A DNA stretch of 64,000 bases from Limnohabitans sp. (lineage in GTDB: Bacteria > Pseudomonadota > Gammaproteobacteria > Burkholderiales > Burkholderiaceae_C): NCBI RefSeq assembly GCF_030158565.1, contig NZ_JAOASQ010000023.1:124001-188000 (forward strand), in the 5' to 3' direction. A program made the position numbers and the translations under genes. The notes under the pieces were generated by a model, which was not told the origin of the DNA, searched no databases, and worked only from the letters and a program-made list of their open reading frames with translations. Positions 56,277 to 64,000 of the stretch are shown in pieces (position 1 is the first letter of the stretch; every line of letters starts with the position of its first letter).

Positions 56277-57610
56277 GCAAGAAGGTCTTCATCAAAACAT
56301 TTGGCTGCCAGATGAACGAGTACGACTCGGACAAGATGGCCGATGTGCTGGGCGCGGCCCAGGGCTATGAGCCCACGCAGGACGTGGACGAGGCCGATCT
56401 GATTTTGTTCAACACCTGTTCGGTGCGCGAAAAGGCGCAAGAAAAGGTCTTCAGCGATCTGGGCCGCGTGCAGCACCTGAAAGCCAAGGGCGTGCTGATT
56501 GGCGTGGGCGGCTGTGTGGCCAGCCAGGAAGGCGCTGAGATCATCAAGCGTGCGCCGTATGTGGACGTGGTGTTTGGCCCGCAGACCCTGCACCGCCTGC
56601 CCGAGATGCTGGCCGAACGCGAGCGCAAGCAGCGCCCGCAAGTGGACATCAGCTTCCCCGAGATTGAAAAGTTCGACCACCTGCCACCCGCCAAGGTGGA
56701 AGGCGCCACCGCCTTTGTGTCGATCATGGAAGGTTGCAGCAAGTATTGCAGCTACTGCGTGGTGCCCTACACCCGGGGTGAAGAAGTGTCGCGGCCCTTT
56801 GACGATGTGCTGGTCGAGGTGGCGGGGCTGGCCGCGCAGGGCGTGAAAGAGATCACGCTGCTGGGCCAGAACGTGAACGCTTACCGGGGCAAGATGGGCG
56901 GCACCTCAGACATTGCCGACTTTGCGCTGCTGCTGGAATACGTGGCCGACATGCCGGGCATCGAGCGCATCCGCTACGTGACCAGCCACCCCAACGAGTT
57001 CACCCAGCGCCTGATCGACGCTTACGAGAAGATTCCCAAACTGGTGAGCCACTTGCACCTGCCGGTACAGCACGGCTCGGACCGCATCTTGATGGCCATG
57101 AAGCGCGGCTACACCGCCATGGAATACAAGAGCACGATCCGCAAGCTGCGGGCGATCCGCCCCGACATGTCGCTCAGCAGCGATTTCATCGTGGGCTTCC
57201 CCGGCGAGACCGAGGACGACTTCAACAAGATGATGAAGCTGATCACCGATGTGGGCTTTGACACGAGTTTTAGCTTCATTTTCAGTCCCCGCCCTGGCAC
57301 ACCTGCGGCCAACCTGCACGACGACACGCCGCACGACGTGAAGCTGCGCCGCCTGCACCACCTGCAAGCGACCATCGAAGAAAACGTGCAGCGCATTGGC
57401 GAGAGCCGCGTGGGCACGGTGCAACGCATTTTGGTGGAGCGCCCTTCACGCAAGGACGCGACCGAGCTGGCCGGCCGCACCGAGTGCAACCGGGTGGTCA
57501 ACTTCCCCGGCGGCCCGAACATGGATCGCCTGATCGGTCAGATGGCCGATGTGCGCATCACGCAAGGCCTGTCGCACTCGTTGCGCGGGGAGTTGGTGAT
57601 CCGCGATTGA
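56273..57610 (+). CDS. miaB: tRNA-2-methylthio-N6-dimethylallyladenosine synthase MiaB
   Basis: [23 protein letters not shown]...[28 protein letters not shown] (radical SAM CxxxCxxC). Confidence 0.97.
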   Translation: MSKKVFIKTFGCQMNEYDSDKMADVLGAAQGYEPTQDVDEADLILFNTCSVREKAQEKVFSDLGRVQHLKAKGVLIGVGGCVASQEGAEIIKRAPYVDVVFGPQTLHRLPEMLAERERKQRPQVDISFPEIEKFDHLPPAKVEGATAFVSIMEGCSKYCSYCVVPYTRGEEVSRPFDDVLVEVAGLAAQGVKEITLLGQNVNAYRGKMGGTSDIADFALLLEYVADMPGIERIRYVTSHPNEFTQRLIDAYEKIPKLVSHLHLPVQHGSDRILMAMKRGYTAMEYKSTIRKLRAIRPDMSLSSDFIVGFPGETEDDFNKMMKLITDVGFDTSFSFIFSPRPGTPAANLHDDTPHDVKLRRLHHLQATIEENVQRIGESRVGTVQRILVERPSRKDATELAGRTECNRVVNFPGGPNMDRLIGQMADVRITQGLSHSLRGELVIRD

Positions 57611-57653
57611 TGCAGCCGTCATGTCGGGGCTGAAGCCGCCGACCTACGGAAGA

Positions 57654-58049
57654 TCAGGAGTCGCGGCCGACTTCGCGGATGTAGCGGCGGTAGTCGCCAT
57701 GCGAGATGGGTGTGCAGCCATTGGTCGGGCGGTTGTACACATAGGTCTGCACGGGCTGACCTTGCAGCGGGCCGCTGAGCACAGTCACTTCTTCGCGCCA
57801 GTATTGCGAGGCGGCGCGGTCGCCGGGCACCATGTCTTCGACCACATCCAACCGGGCCAGGTGCGCGTCATCGACTTCATAGACTTCGCCTGAAACCACC
57901 CCATCGCCCAGCAGCAGGCCGGGGTAGCGGCCCAGATCGACCAAGCGGCCGGGCACTTGGGCAGCGCCCGTGAAGCGGGCGCCATGCATTTCGGCCTCCA
58001 GGCGCAGGCCGGGCATCAAGGTGCCGTAGATGAAAAGAGCGTGTGACAT
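57654..58049 (-). CDS. Gamma-glutamylcyclotransferase / AIG2-like family protein
   Basis: MSHALFIYGTLMPGLRLEAEMHGARFTGAAQVPGRLVDLGRYPGLLLGDGVVSGEVYEVDDAHLARLDVVED. Confidence 0.88.
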   Translation of the reverse strand: MSHALFIYGTLMPGLRLEAEMHGARFTGAAQVPGRLVDLGRYPGLLLGDGVVSGEVYEVDDAHLARLDVVEDMVPGDRAASQYWREEVTVLSGPLQGQPVQTYVYNRPTNGCTPISHGDYRRYIREVGRDS

Positions 58050-58244
58050 GCGCTGAATTTTGCGCCAACACAGCCCACACAACCTGCCTCGAAATTGACA
58101 CGCATCAAGCCCCAGCCACCGTGTCGCCTGTTGGCAGGCCGCGCACACACAGCCGTTTAAACTGATTGGCAAGAGACTGGCCTGTCCCGCCACAGGGACG
58201 AGTACACAACAAAGGCAGACACAAGGCGCAAGCCAGAGGTGCAG

Positions 58245-59636
58245 ATGAAAGCAGAACAAAACGAACTCATCACCCGCATTGGCCCGGGCACGCCCTGCGG
58301 TGCGGTGATGCGCCACTATTGGCAGCCCGTGGCCCTGGTGGATGAATTCAACCCCGCGCTCGACCCGCGCATGGCGATTCGCCCCGTCAAAGCCGTGCGC
58401 ATTCTGGGCCAAGACCTGGTGCTGTTTCGCAACGCGCAGGGCGACTATGGTTTGCTCGACCGTGACTGCCCACACCGAGGGGCCGATTTGGCTTTTGGCC
58501 GCAACGAAGGCGATGGCCTGCGCTGCCCTTTTCATGGCTGGAAGTTTGACGTCACAGGCCAGTGCATCGAAACGCCCGCCGAGCCGACCGGCAGCACCTT
58601 GTGCAAGCGTGTGCGCCAGCGCAGCTACCCGATCATCGAGCGCAGCGGCATTGTGTTTGGCTGGTTCGGCCCCGAAGGCCAGACGCCACCACCGCTGCCC
58701 GGCATTGACGCCTTCAGCGCTCCGGCCACCCATACCTTTGCCTTCAAAGGGCTGTGGCATTGCAATTGGCTGCAAGCGTTTGAGGTGGGCATTGACCCCG
58801 CGCATGCCTCGTATCTGCACCGCTTTTTCAATGACGAGTCGCTCGAAGGCAGCTATGGCCGCCAGTTCCGGGGCGCGAGCGCGGGCGATGTGGAAGGTGA
58901 GCGCTGGCCCATGACGCGGGTGATGCGCGAGCTGGACCAGCCCGAGATCTCGTTTGAGCCCACCGATGCGGGCCTGCGTCTGACGGCCCTGCGCCCGATC
59001 AACGAGGCGCTCACCCATGTGCGGGTGACCAACGCGCTGTTCCCGCACACCTTTGTGATTCCGCTGTCAGAGACCATGACCATCACGCAGATGCATGTGC
59101 CGGTGGACGACACGCACACCTATTGGTATTCGGTGTTCACCAGCTTTGACGGGCCGGTGGACAAAGAGGCCATGCGTAACCAACGCCTGCCCTCGGTCAC
59201 CCTGCCTGACTACATCCCCAAAGCGGGCAAGCACAACCACTGGGGCTTCAACCCCGAAGAGCAAATGAGCCGCACCTACCTGGGCATGGGCGAAGACGAC
59301 ATCAACGTCCACGACCAGTGGGCCTGCGAAAGCATGGGCGCGATCCAGGACCGCACCCGCGAACACCTGGGCACCAGCGACAAGGTCATCATGGCCAACC
59401 GCCGCCTCTTGCTCAAAGCCATCGAGACGGTGCAGGCCGGGGGCTTGCCGCCCGGCTTTGCGCAGGGCGCCGTGGCCAGCCAGCGCATCGGCCCCGACAC
59501 GGTGGACGGCATCGCGCCCAGCGGGCAATGGCCGCAGTGGTGGCGCGAGGCCTGCGATGCCAAACGCAGCGGCGCACCGTGGGATGCCGCCCTGCCAGGC
59601 CATGCGCCCACTCCAGCCGACACGAGCGCGGCATGA
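58245..59636 (+). CDS. Rieske 2Fe-2S oxygenase (phthalate dioxygenase-like alpha subunit)
   Basis: MKAEQNELITRIGPGTPCGAVMRHYWQPVALVDEF...DRDCPHRGADLAFGRNEGDGLRCPFHGWKFD...GIDPAHASYLHRFF. Confidence 0.93.
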   Translation: MKAEQNELITRIGPGTPCGAVMRHYWQPVALVDEFNPALDPRMAIRPVKAVRILGQDLVLFRNAQGDYGLLDRDCPHRGADLAFGRNEGDGLRCPFHGWKFDVTGQCIETPAEPTGSTLCKRVRQRSYPIIERSGIVFGWFGPEGQTPPPLPGIDAFSAPATHTFAFKGLWHCNWLQAFEVGIDPAHASYLHRFFNDESLEGSYGRQFRGASAGDVEGERWPMTRVMRELDQPEISFEPTDAGLRLTALRPINEALTHVRVTNALFPHTFVIPLSETMTITQMHVPVDDTHTYWYSVFTSFDGPVDKEAMRNQRLPSVTLPDYIPKAGKHNHWGFNPEEQMSRTYLGMGEDDINVHDQWACESMGAIQDRTREHLGTSDKVIMANRRLLLKAIETVQAGGLPPGFAQGAVASQRIGPDTVDGIAPSGQWPQWWREACDAKRSGAPWDAALPGHAPTPADTSAA

Positions 59637-61114
59637 GCTTCGCTGAACGCTGCGGCCTGCACAGCCCCGAACGCCAAGCGGCTTGCGATCAACTGATTCG
59701 GCAGGTCGAGGCCTCGGGCATCGAGCTGATCCGCCTGGGCTGGTGTGACCTGCATGGCGTGGTGCGCGGCAAGACCCTCGTGGCCTCGCAACTGCGCCAG
59801 GCGCTGGCCAACGGCATCGGCATGGTCAGCACCTTGCTGCTCAAAGACAGCTCGGACCGCACCGCCTTCAAGGTGTTCGAGTCGGGCATCGAAGAGACCC
59901 TGCCCGGCTTTGCCGGGGCCAGCAATTTCACGCTCATGCCCGACCCGGCCAGCTGGCATGTGCTGCCCTGGACCGAGAAAACCGGCTGGCTGCAGTGCCA
60001 GCCTTACATGGCCGATGGCGGCATCGTGCCGCTGGACTCACGGCATGTGCTGCAGCAGGCCGTGCAGCGCCTGGCCGAGCGCGGCTGGCAGATGCGCTGC
60101 GGGCTCGAAATCGAGTTCCACATCTACCGCCTCAAAGACCCGCTGCACGGGCACGACCTGGACCCGGAGCGCGCAGGCTGGCCCGGCCCCGCGCCCGAAG
60201 TCAGCCTGATCCACCCGGGCTTCAACCTGCTGACCGAGGCCTGGTTTGACCGGGCCGAGGAGCCGCTGCGCATCGTGCAGCGCACCGCGCAGGCGCTGGG
60301 CCTGCCGCTGATTTCGCTCGAAATTGAACTCGGCCCCAGCCAGGTCGAAGCGGTGTTTGACGTGAGCGATGTGCTGACGGCTGCCGACAACATGGTGCTG
60401 TTTCGCAATGCCACGCGCCAAGCCCTGCGCCGCGCCGGGTACCACGCCACCTTCATGTGCCGCCCGCCGTTTGAACACATCATGTCGAGCGGCTGGCACC
60501 TGCACCAATCGGTCTGCGAGTTGACCACGGGGCGCAATGTGTTCATGCGCGAGGCTGCCACACCGGGTGTCGGTGCGCTGGATGCGCGGCAGGTGCTGAG
60601 CGATGCGGGTGCTGGCTGGCTAGCCGGTTTGTTGGCGCATGCTCCGGCGCTCACGGCTCTGTGCACGTCCACCAGCAATGGCTATGGGCGCTTTCGGCCC
60701 AACGCCATGGCGCCGCAGTCCATCTTGTGGGGCCGCGACAACCGGGGCGCCATGCTGCGCGTGATCGGCGCACCCGGCGACAAGGCCACCCGCATTGAAA
60801 ACCGATTGGGCGAGCCTGCGGCCAACCCTTACCTGTACATGGCCTCGCAAATCCACGCGGGGCTCGATGGCGTAGACGCATTGCTGCAAGCGCCTGAAGC
60901 CACTGAAACGCCTTATGCACCGGGGGCTGCCTCCATCCCCACGTCTTTGGCCGATGCAGTGCAGGCGCTGCAGCAAGATGCAGCCTTGCGCCAGTCGCTC
61001 GGCGAATCCTTTGTGGGCTACTACAGCACCATCAAGCGGGCCGAGCACCAACGATTGGCCCAAGCTGAAGATGCGACGGAGTTTCACAAGCGTGAATACT
61101 TCGGCCGAATTTAA
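59633..61114 (+). CDS. Glutamine synthetase family protein (possible gamma-glutamylamide synthetase)
   Basis: IELIRLGWCDLHGVVRGKTLVASQL...CGLEIEFHIYRLKD...SGWHLHQSV...RFRPNAMAPQSILWGRDNRGAMLRVIGAPGDKATRIENRLGEPAANPYLYMASQI; ATGA overlap with the Rieske gene. Confidence 0.92.
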   Translation: MSFAERCGLHSPERQAACDQLIRQVEASGIELIRLGWCDLHGVVRGKTLVASQLRQALANGIGMVSTLLLKDSSDRTAFKVFESGIEETLPGFAGASNFTLMPDPASWHVLPWTEKTGWLQCQPYMADGGIVPLDSRHVLQQAVQRLAERGWQMRCGLEIEFHIYRLKDPLHGHDLDPERAGWPGPAPEVSLIHPGFNLLTEAWFDRAEEPLRIVQRTAQALGLPLISLEIELGPSQVEAVFDVSDVLTAADNMVLFRNATRQALRRAGYHATFMCRPPFEHIMSSGWHLHQSVCELTTGRNVFMREAATPGVGALDARQVLSDAGAGWLAGLLAHAPALTALCTSTSNGYGRFRPNAMAPQSILWGRDNRGAMLRVIGAPGDKATRIENRLGEPAANPYLYMASQIHAGLDGVDALLQAPEATETPYAPGAASIPTSLADAVQALQQDAALRQSLGESFVGYYSTIKRAEHQRLAQAEDATEFHKREYFGRI

Positions 61115-61150
61115 CAACCCCTAGAAAGCGCGTTTGAGCGCGATGCACTG

Positions 61151-61480
61151 ATGATCACGATCCACCTGCAACCCCACGACCCGACCCAAGCCGCGCACAG
61201 CCTGCAAGTGCAGCCCGGCCAAAGCCTGATGCAAGCGGCCGTCGATGCCAATTTGGACGGCATCCAGGCCGATTGCGGCGGGCTGCTGACCTGCGCCACC
61301 TGCCATGTGGTGGTTCAAGCGGATTGGCTGTCCAAGCTCCCGAACATGAGCAGTGACGAAGACGGCATGCTAGCCTTCACCGCTCAGGCGCGGGAGCCAG
61401 GCAGCCGCCTGTCGTGCCAGATCATGCTGAGCGAAGAACTGGATGGCCTGCAGGTGACGCTGCCCACCAGCCAGTATTGA
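61151..61480 (+). CDS. 2Fe-2S ferredoxin
   Basis: ADCGGLLTCATCHVVVQADW...SRLSCQIML: adrenodoxin-type Cx5Cx2C...C. Confidence 0.92.
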   Translation: MITIHLQPHDPTQAAHSLQVQPGQSLMQAAVDANLDGIQADCGGLLTCATCHVVVQADWLSKLPNMSSDEDGMLAFTAQAREPGSRLSCQIMLSEELDGLQVTLPTSQY

Positions 61481-61481
61481 A

Positions 61482-62867
61482 TCAGCGCGGCATGCCGGGG
61501 AAGCCCCCGCCGCCGCCCATCATGCCTTTCATGGCCCCCATGCGCTTCATCATTTTCATGAGGCCGCCGCCCTGCATCTTTTTCATCATGTCCTGCATTT
61601 GCTCAAACTCTTTGAGCATGCGGTTGACATCGTGCACCTGAACACCGGCACCGGCGGCGATGCGGCGCTTGCGCGTGGCCTTGATCAGCTCGGGCTTGCT
61701 GCGCTCTTTGGGCGTCATGCTGTGGATGATGCCTTGCTTGCGGGCGATGTCTTTTTCGACCTTGTCCATGTCCATCGCGCCAGCCTTGGCGGTCAGCTGG
61801 CTGGGCAGTTTGTCCATCAGGCTGGACAGGCCGCCCATTTGTTTCATCTGCTGGATCTGGGCCAAAAAGTCGTTCAGGTCAAAGCCGCCACCGCTCTTGA
61901 CCTTGGCGGCCAGCTTTTGCGCGGCCTCCATGTCCACACCGGCGGTGACTTGCTCGACCAGCGCGACGATGTCGCCCATGCCCAAGATGCGGCCCGCGTG
62001 GCGCTCGGCATCGAACACTTCCAGGCCGTCGATCTTCTCGCTGATACCGGCAAACTTGATGGGCGCGCCGGTGATCTGGCGCACCGACAAGGCCGCACCA
62101 CCGCGTGAGTCGCCATCGAGCTTGGTCAGCACAATGCCGGTCAGCGGCAGCGCTTCGCTGAAAGCCTTGGCGGTGTTGGCCGCGTCCTGGCCCTGCATGG
62201 CATCGACCACGAACAGGGTTTCCACAGGTTTCAGTTCAGCGTGCAGGCCCTTGATCTCACTCATCAGGACTTCGTCAATCGCCAGGCGACCAGCGGTGTC
62301 GACCAGCAGCACATCAAAGAAGTGCTTGCGGGCGTAGTCGATGGCGGCGCGAGCGATGTCGATCGGCTTTTGATCGGGCGAGCTGGGGAACCATTCGGCA
62401 CCGGCTTGGGCGGTGACGGTTTTGAGCTGTTCGATGGCGGCGGGGCGGTACACGTCGCCCGAGACCGTGAGCACTTTCTTCTTGCGCTTTTCAATCAGGT
62501 GCTTGGCCAGCTTGGCGGTGGTGGTGGTTTTACCGGCACCTTGCAAACCGGCCATCAGGATCACAGCCGGCGGCTGCGCAGCCAGGTTGATGTCGGCCAC
62601 GCCTTCGCCCATTGTGGCGGCCAGCTCACGGTTGACCACGCCCACCAGGGCCTGGCCGGGTTTGAGCGAGCCCATGACCTCTTGACCCAGGGCTTTTTCT
62701 TTCACACGGGCGATGAAGTCGCGCACCACCGGCAGCGCCACATCGGCCTCCAGAAAGGCCATGCGCACCTCGCGCAGCATGTCGGCCACGTTCGATTCGG
62801 TGATGCGGGCCTGTCCGCTGATGGTTTTGACGAGGCGGGAAAGTTTGTCGGTCAGGGCGGAGGCCAT
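61482..62867 (-). CDS. ffh: Signal recognition particle protein Ffh
   Basis: MASALTDKLSRLVKTISGQARITESNVADMLREVRMAFLEADVALPVV...GLQGAGKTTTTAKLAKHL...; Met-rich C-terminus MMKKMQGGGLMKMMKRMG. Confidence 0.98.
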   Translation of the reverse strand: MASALTDKLSRLVKTISGQARITESNVADMLREVRMAFLEADVALPVVRDFIARVKEKALGQEVMGSLKPGQALVGVVNRELAATMGEGVADINLAAQPPAVILMAGLQGAGKTTTTAKLAKHLIEKRKKKVLTVSGDVYRPAAIEQLKTVTAQAGAEWFPSSPDQKPIDIARAAIDYARKHFFDVLLVDTAGRLAIDEVLMSEIKGLHAELKPVETLFVVDAMQGQDAANTAKAFSEALPLTGIVLTKLDGDSRGGAALSVRQITGAPIKFAGISEKIDGLEVFDAERHAGRILGMGDIVALVEQVTAGVDMEAAQKLAAKVKSGGGFDLNDFLAQIQQMKQMGGLSSLMDKLPSQLTAKAGAMDMDKVEKDIARKQGIIHSMTPKERSKPELIKATRKRRIAAGAGVQVHDVNRMLKEFEQMQDMMKKMQGGGLMKMMKRMGAMKGMMGGGGGFPGMPR

Positions 62868-62946
62868 GCGTGCGAATCCAGAAATAACCGGTCCAGCGGG
62901 GTGGTGTAGCCCCTGTGGCTGCACCTGAAAGGCTAAACTCGGACCC

Positions 62947-63750
62947 ATGATTTTAGCGAGTCCCCCATTCTGGATGCACCCCGCCGCCGCAGTGGCCGCG
63001 CTGGCCTATGGCTTGGCAGCGGTGACCGGTGCGCGCATGAGCGAAGTCAACGCACGCCGTCTGCTGGGGCTGGCTTGGGCTGCGCACGCGCTGGCCTTGC
63101 TGGGTTTGCTGGCGGGGCCGGTGCGCTTTGGCTTTGCGCCGGCCATGTCCGTCACCGCTTGGCTGGTGGTCACCGCTTATGTGGTGGAGCGGCAGATTTT
63201 CCCGCAGCTCAAGGCCCGCTGGGCCATGGGTGGCCTGGGGGCTGTGGCGGTGGCGATGGCTTGGTTGTTTCCGGGCACCTTGTTGCATGCGCAAGCTTCG
63301 GCCTGGTTACCACTGCATTGGGCGCTGGGCCTGTCGGCCTATGGCCTGTTTGGCGCGGCCGTGATTCACGCCTGGATGATGACGCGCACCGAGCGCAACA
63401 TCCGCTTGGGCCAAGAAGCCGACAGTGGCTTGCCCCTGCTGACCCTAGAAAAACTCACCTTCCGTTTTGTGGCGGCGGGCTTCATGCTGCTCACGGCCAC
63501 CTTGGTGGCTGGTGCCTTGTTTGGTGAAACCCTCTATGGCCAGGACCGGGGCCAATGGCGCTGGGACCACAAGACGATTTTTGCCTTGCTGTCTTGGCTA
63601 ACCTTTGCGGTACTGCTGGTCGGGCGCAGCCAGTGGGGCTGGCGCGGCCGCCGCGCGGTGCGGGTTCTTTATATGGGTGCGGGTTTGCTGCTGCTGTCTT
63701 ATGCAGGCTCGCGTTTTGTTTTGGAAGTCTTGCTGGGGCGTGCGGGATGA
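62947..63750 (+). CDS. Cytochrome c assembly family protein (CcsA/YpjD-like)
   Basis: HWALGLSAYGLFGAAVIHAWMMTRTERNIRL...LFGETLYGQDRGQWRWDHKTIFALLSWLTFAVLLVGRSQWGWRGRRAVRVLYMG. Confidence 0.87.
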   Translation: MILASPPFWMHPAAAVAALAYGLAAVTGARMSEVNARRLLGLAWAAHALALLGLLAGPVRFGFAPAMSVTAWLVVTAYVVERQIFPQLKARWAMGGLGAVAVAMAWLFPGTLLHAQASAWLPLHWALGLSAYGLFGAAVIHAWMMTRTERNIRLGQEADSGLPLLTLEKLTFRFVAAGFMLLTATLVAGALFGETLYGQDRGQWRWDHKTIFALLSWLTFAVLLVGRSQWGWRGRRAVRVLYMGAGLLLLSYAGSRFVLEVLLGRAG

Positions 63751-63980
63751 AATTTCTGTTTCTGTTGCTGGTGGCCTTGGTCGTGATTTGGGCGGTCAAG
63801 CGCTCCCGAGTGAAGCCCCCGGCAGGATCGGCCCAAGCTCAATCGTCCTCGCCCACCGAGATGGTGGCCTGCGCGCACTGCGGCATTCACCTGCCGCGCG
63901 CTGAGGCGGTGTCGGGTCAAAAGGGCTTGTACTGCAGCACCGAGCACCGCAGCGCTGCGCAAGACAGCAACCCCGCCTGA
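63747..63980 (+). CDS. PP0621 family protein (small, TM plus CxxC-type C-terminus)
   Basis: MKFLFLLLVALVVIWAVKRSR...MVACAHCGIHLPRAEAVSGQKGLYCSTEHRSAA; ATGA overlap with the preceding gene. Confidence 0.85.
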   Translation: MKFLFLLLVALVVIWAVKRSRVKPPAGSAQAQSSSPTEMVACAHCGIHLPRAEAVSGQKGLYCSTEHRSAAQDSNPA

Positions 63981-64000
63981 CCTCTGCCGAAGTTTTGCGC

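Noticed and set aside
58050-59048. N-terminal extension of the GGCT-like ORF (57654-59048)
   Set aside because: The extension is antisense to the Rieske gene; MSHALFIYGTLMPG at 58049 is the family-typical start.

Overview
A 64 kb chromosomal window with high GC and Burkholderiales-like gene content (probably Comamonadaceae; taxonomy is inferred from protein character only). Most of it is dense accessory catabolism between a few core genes (ychF, dsbC, tRNA-Met, gnd, miaB, ffh). Main blocks: (1) a TonB receptor / YfiR-like / CHASE8-like signalling locus at the left edge; (2) a 16 kb convergent catabolic island (3992-19875) with VOC dioxygenase, a 77-aa small protein, Rieske oxygenase plus reductase, FAD monooxygenase, SDRs, ALDH, aspartate-dehydrogenase-like, TPP enzyme, IclR regulator, hydrolase, cupin and a NitT/TauT-type ABC transporter, with the same GTTTC-N6-GAAAC-type operator at both outer ends; (3) a partial phenylacetate block (paaK, paaI, paaG) with a TetR-like palindrome; (4) a ~15 kb single-strand array headed by a GntR regulator (36876-51312), with a Liv-type ABC transporter, LeuCD-like dehydratase, HyuAB, isochorismatase-like hydrolase, FAD oxidoreductase, ICL/PEPM lyase and a decayed FAH gene. 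This array is the best candidate for an undescribed cyclic-imide/alkyl-dicarboxylate pathway; (5) a Rieske oxygenase + glutamine-synthetase-like + 2Fe-2S ferredoxin operon (58245-61480) divergent from a gamma-glutamylcyclotransferase-like gene, suggesting a gamma-glutamylation-dependent oxygenase pathway. No CRISPR array, rRNA, transposase or prophage was recognised. All product calls come from reading the translations, without database searches.
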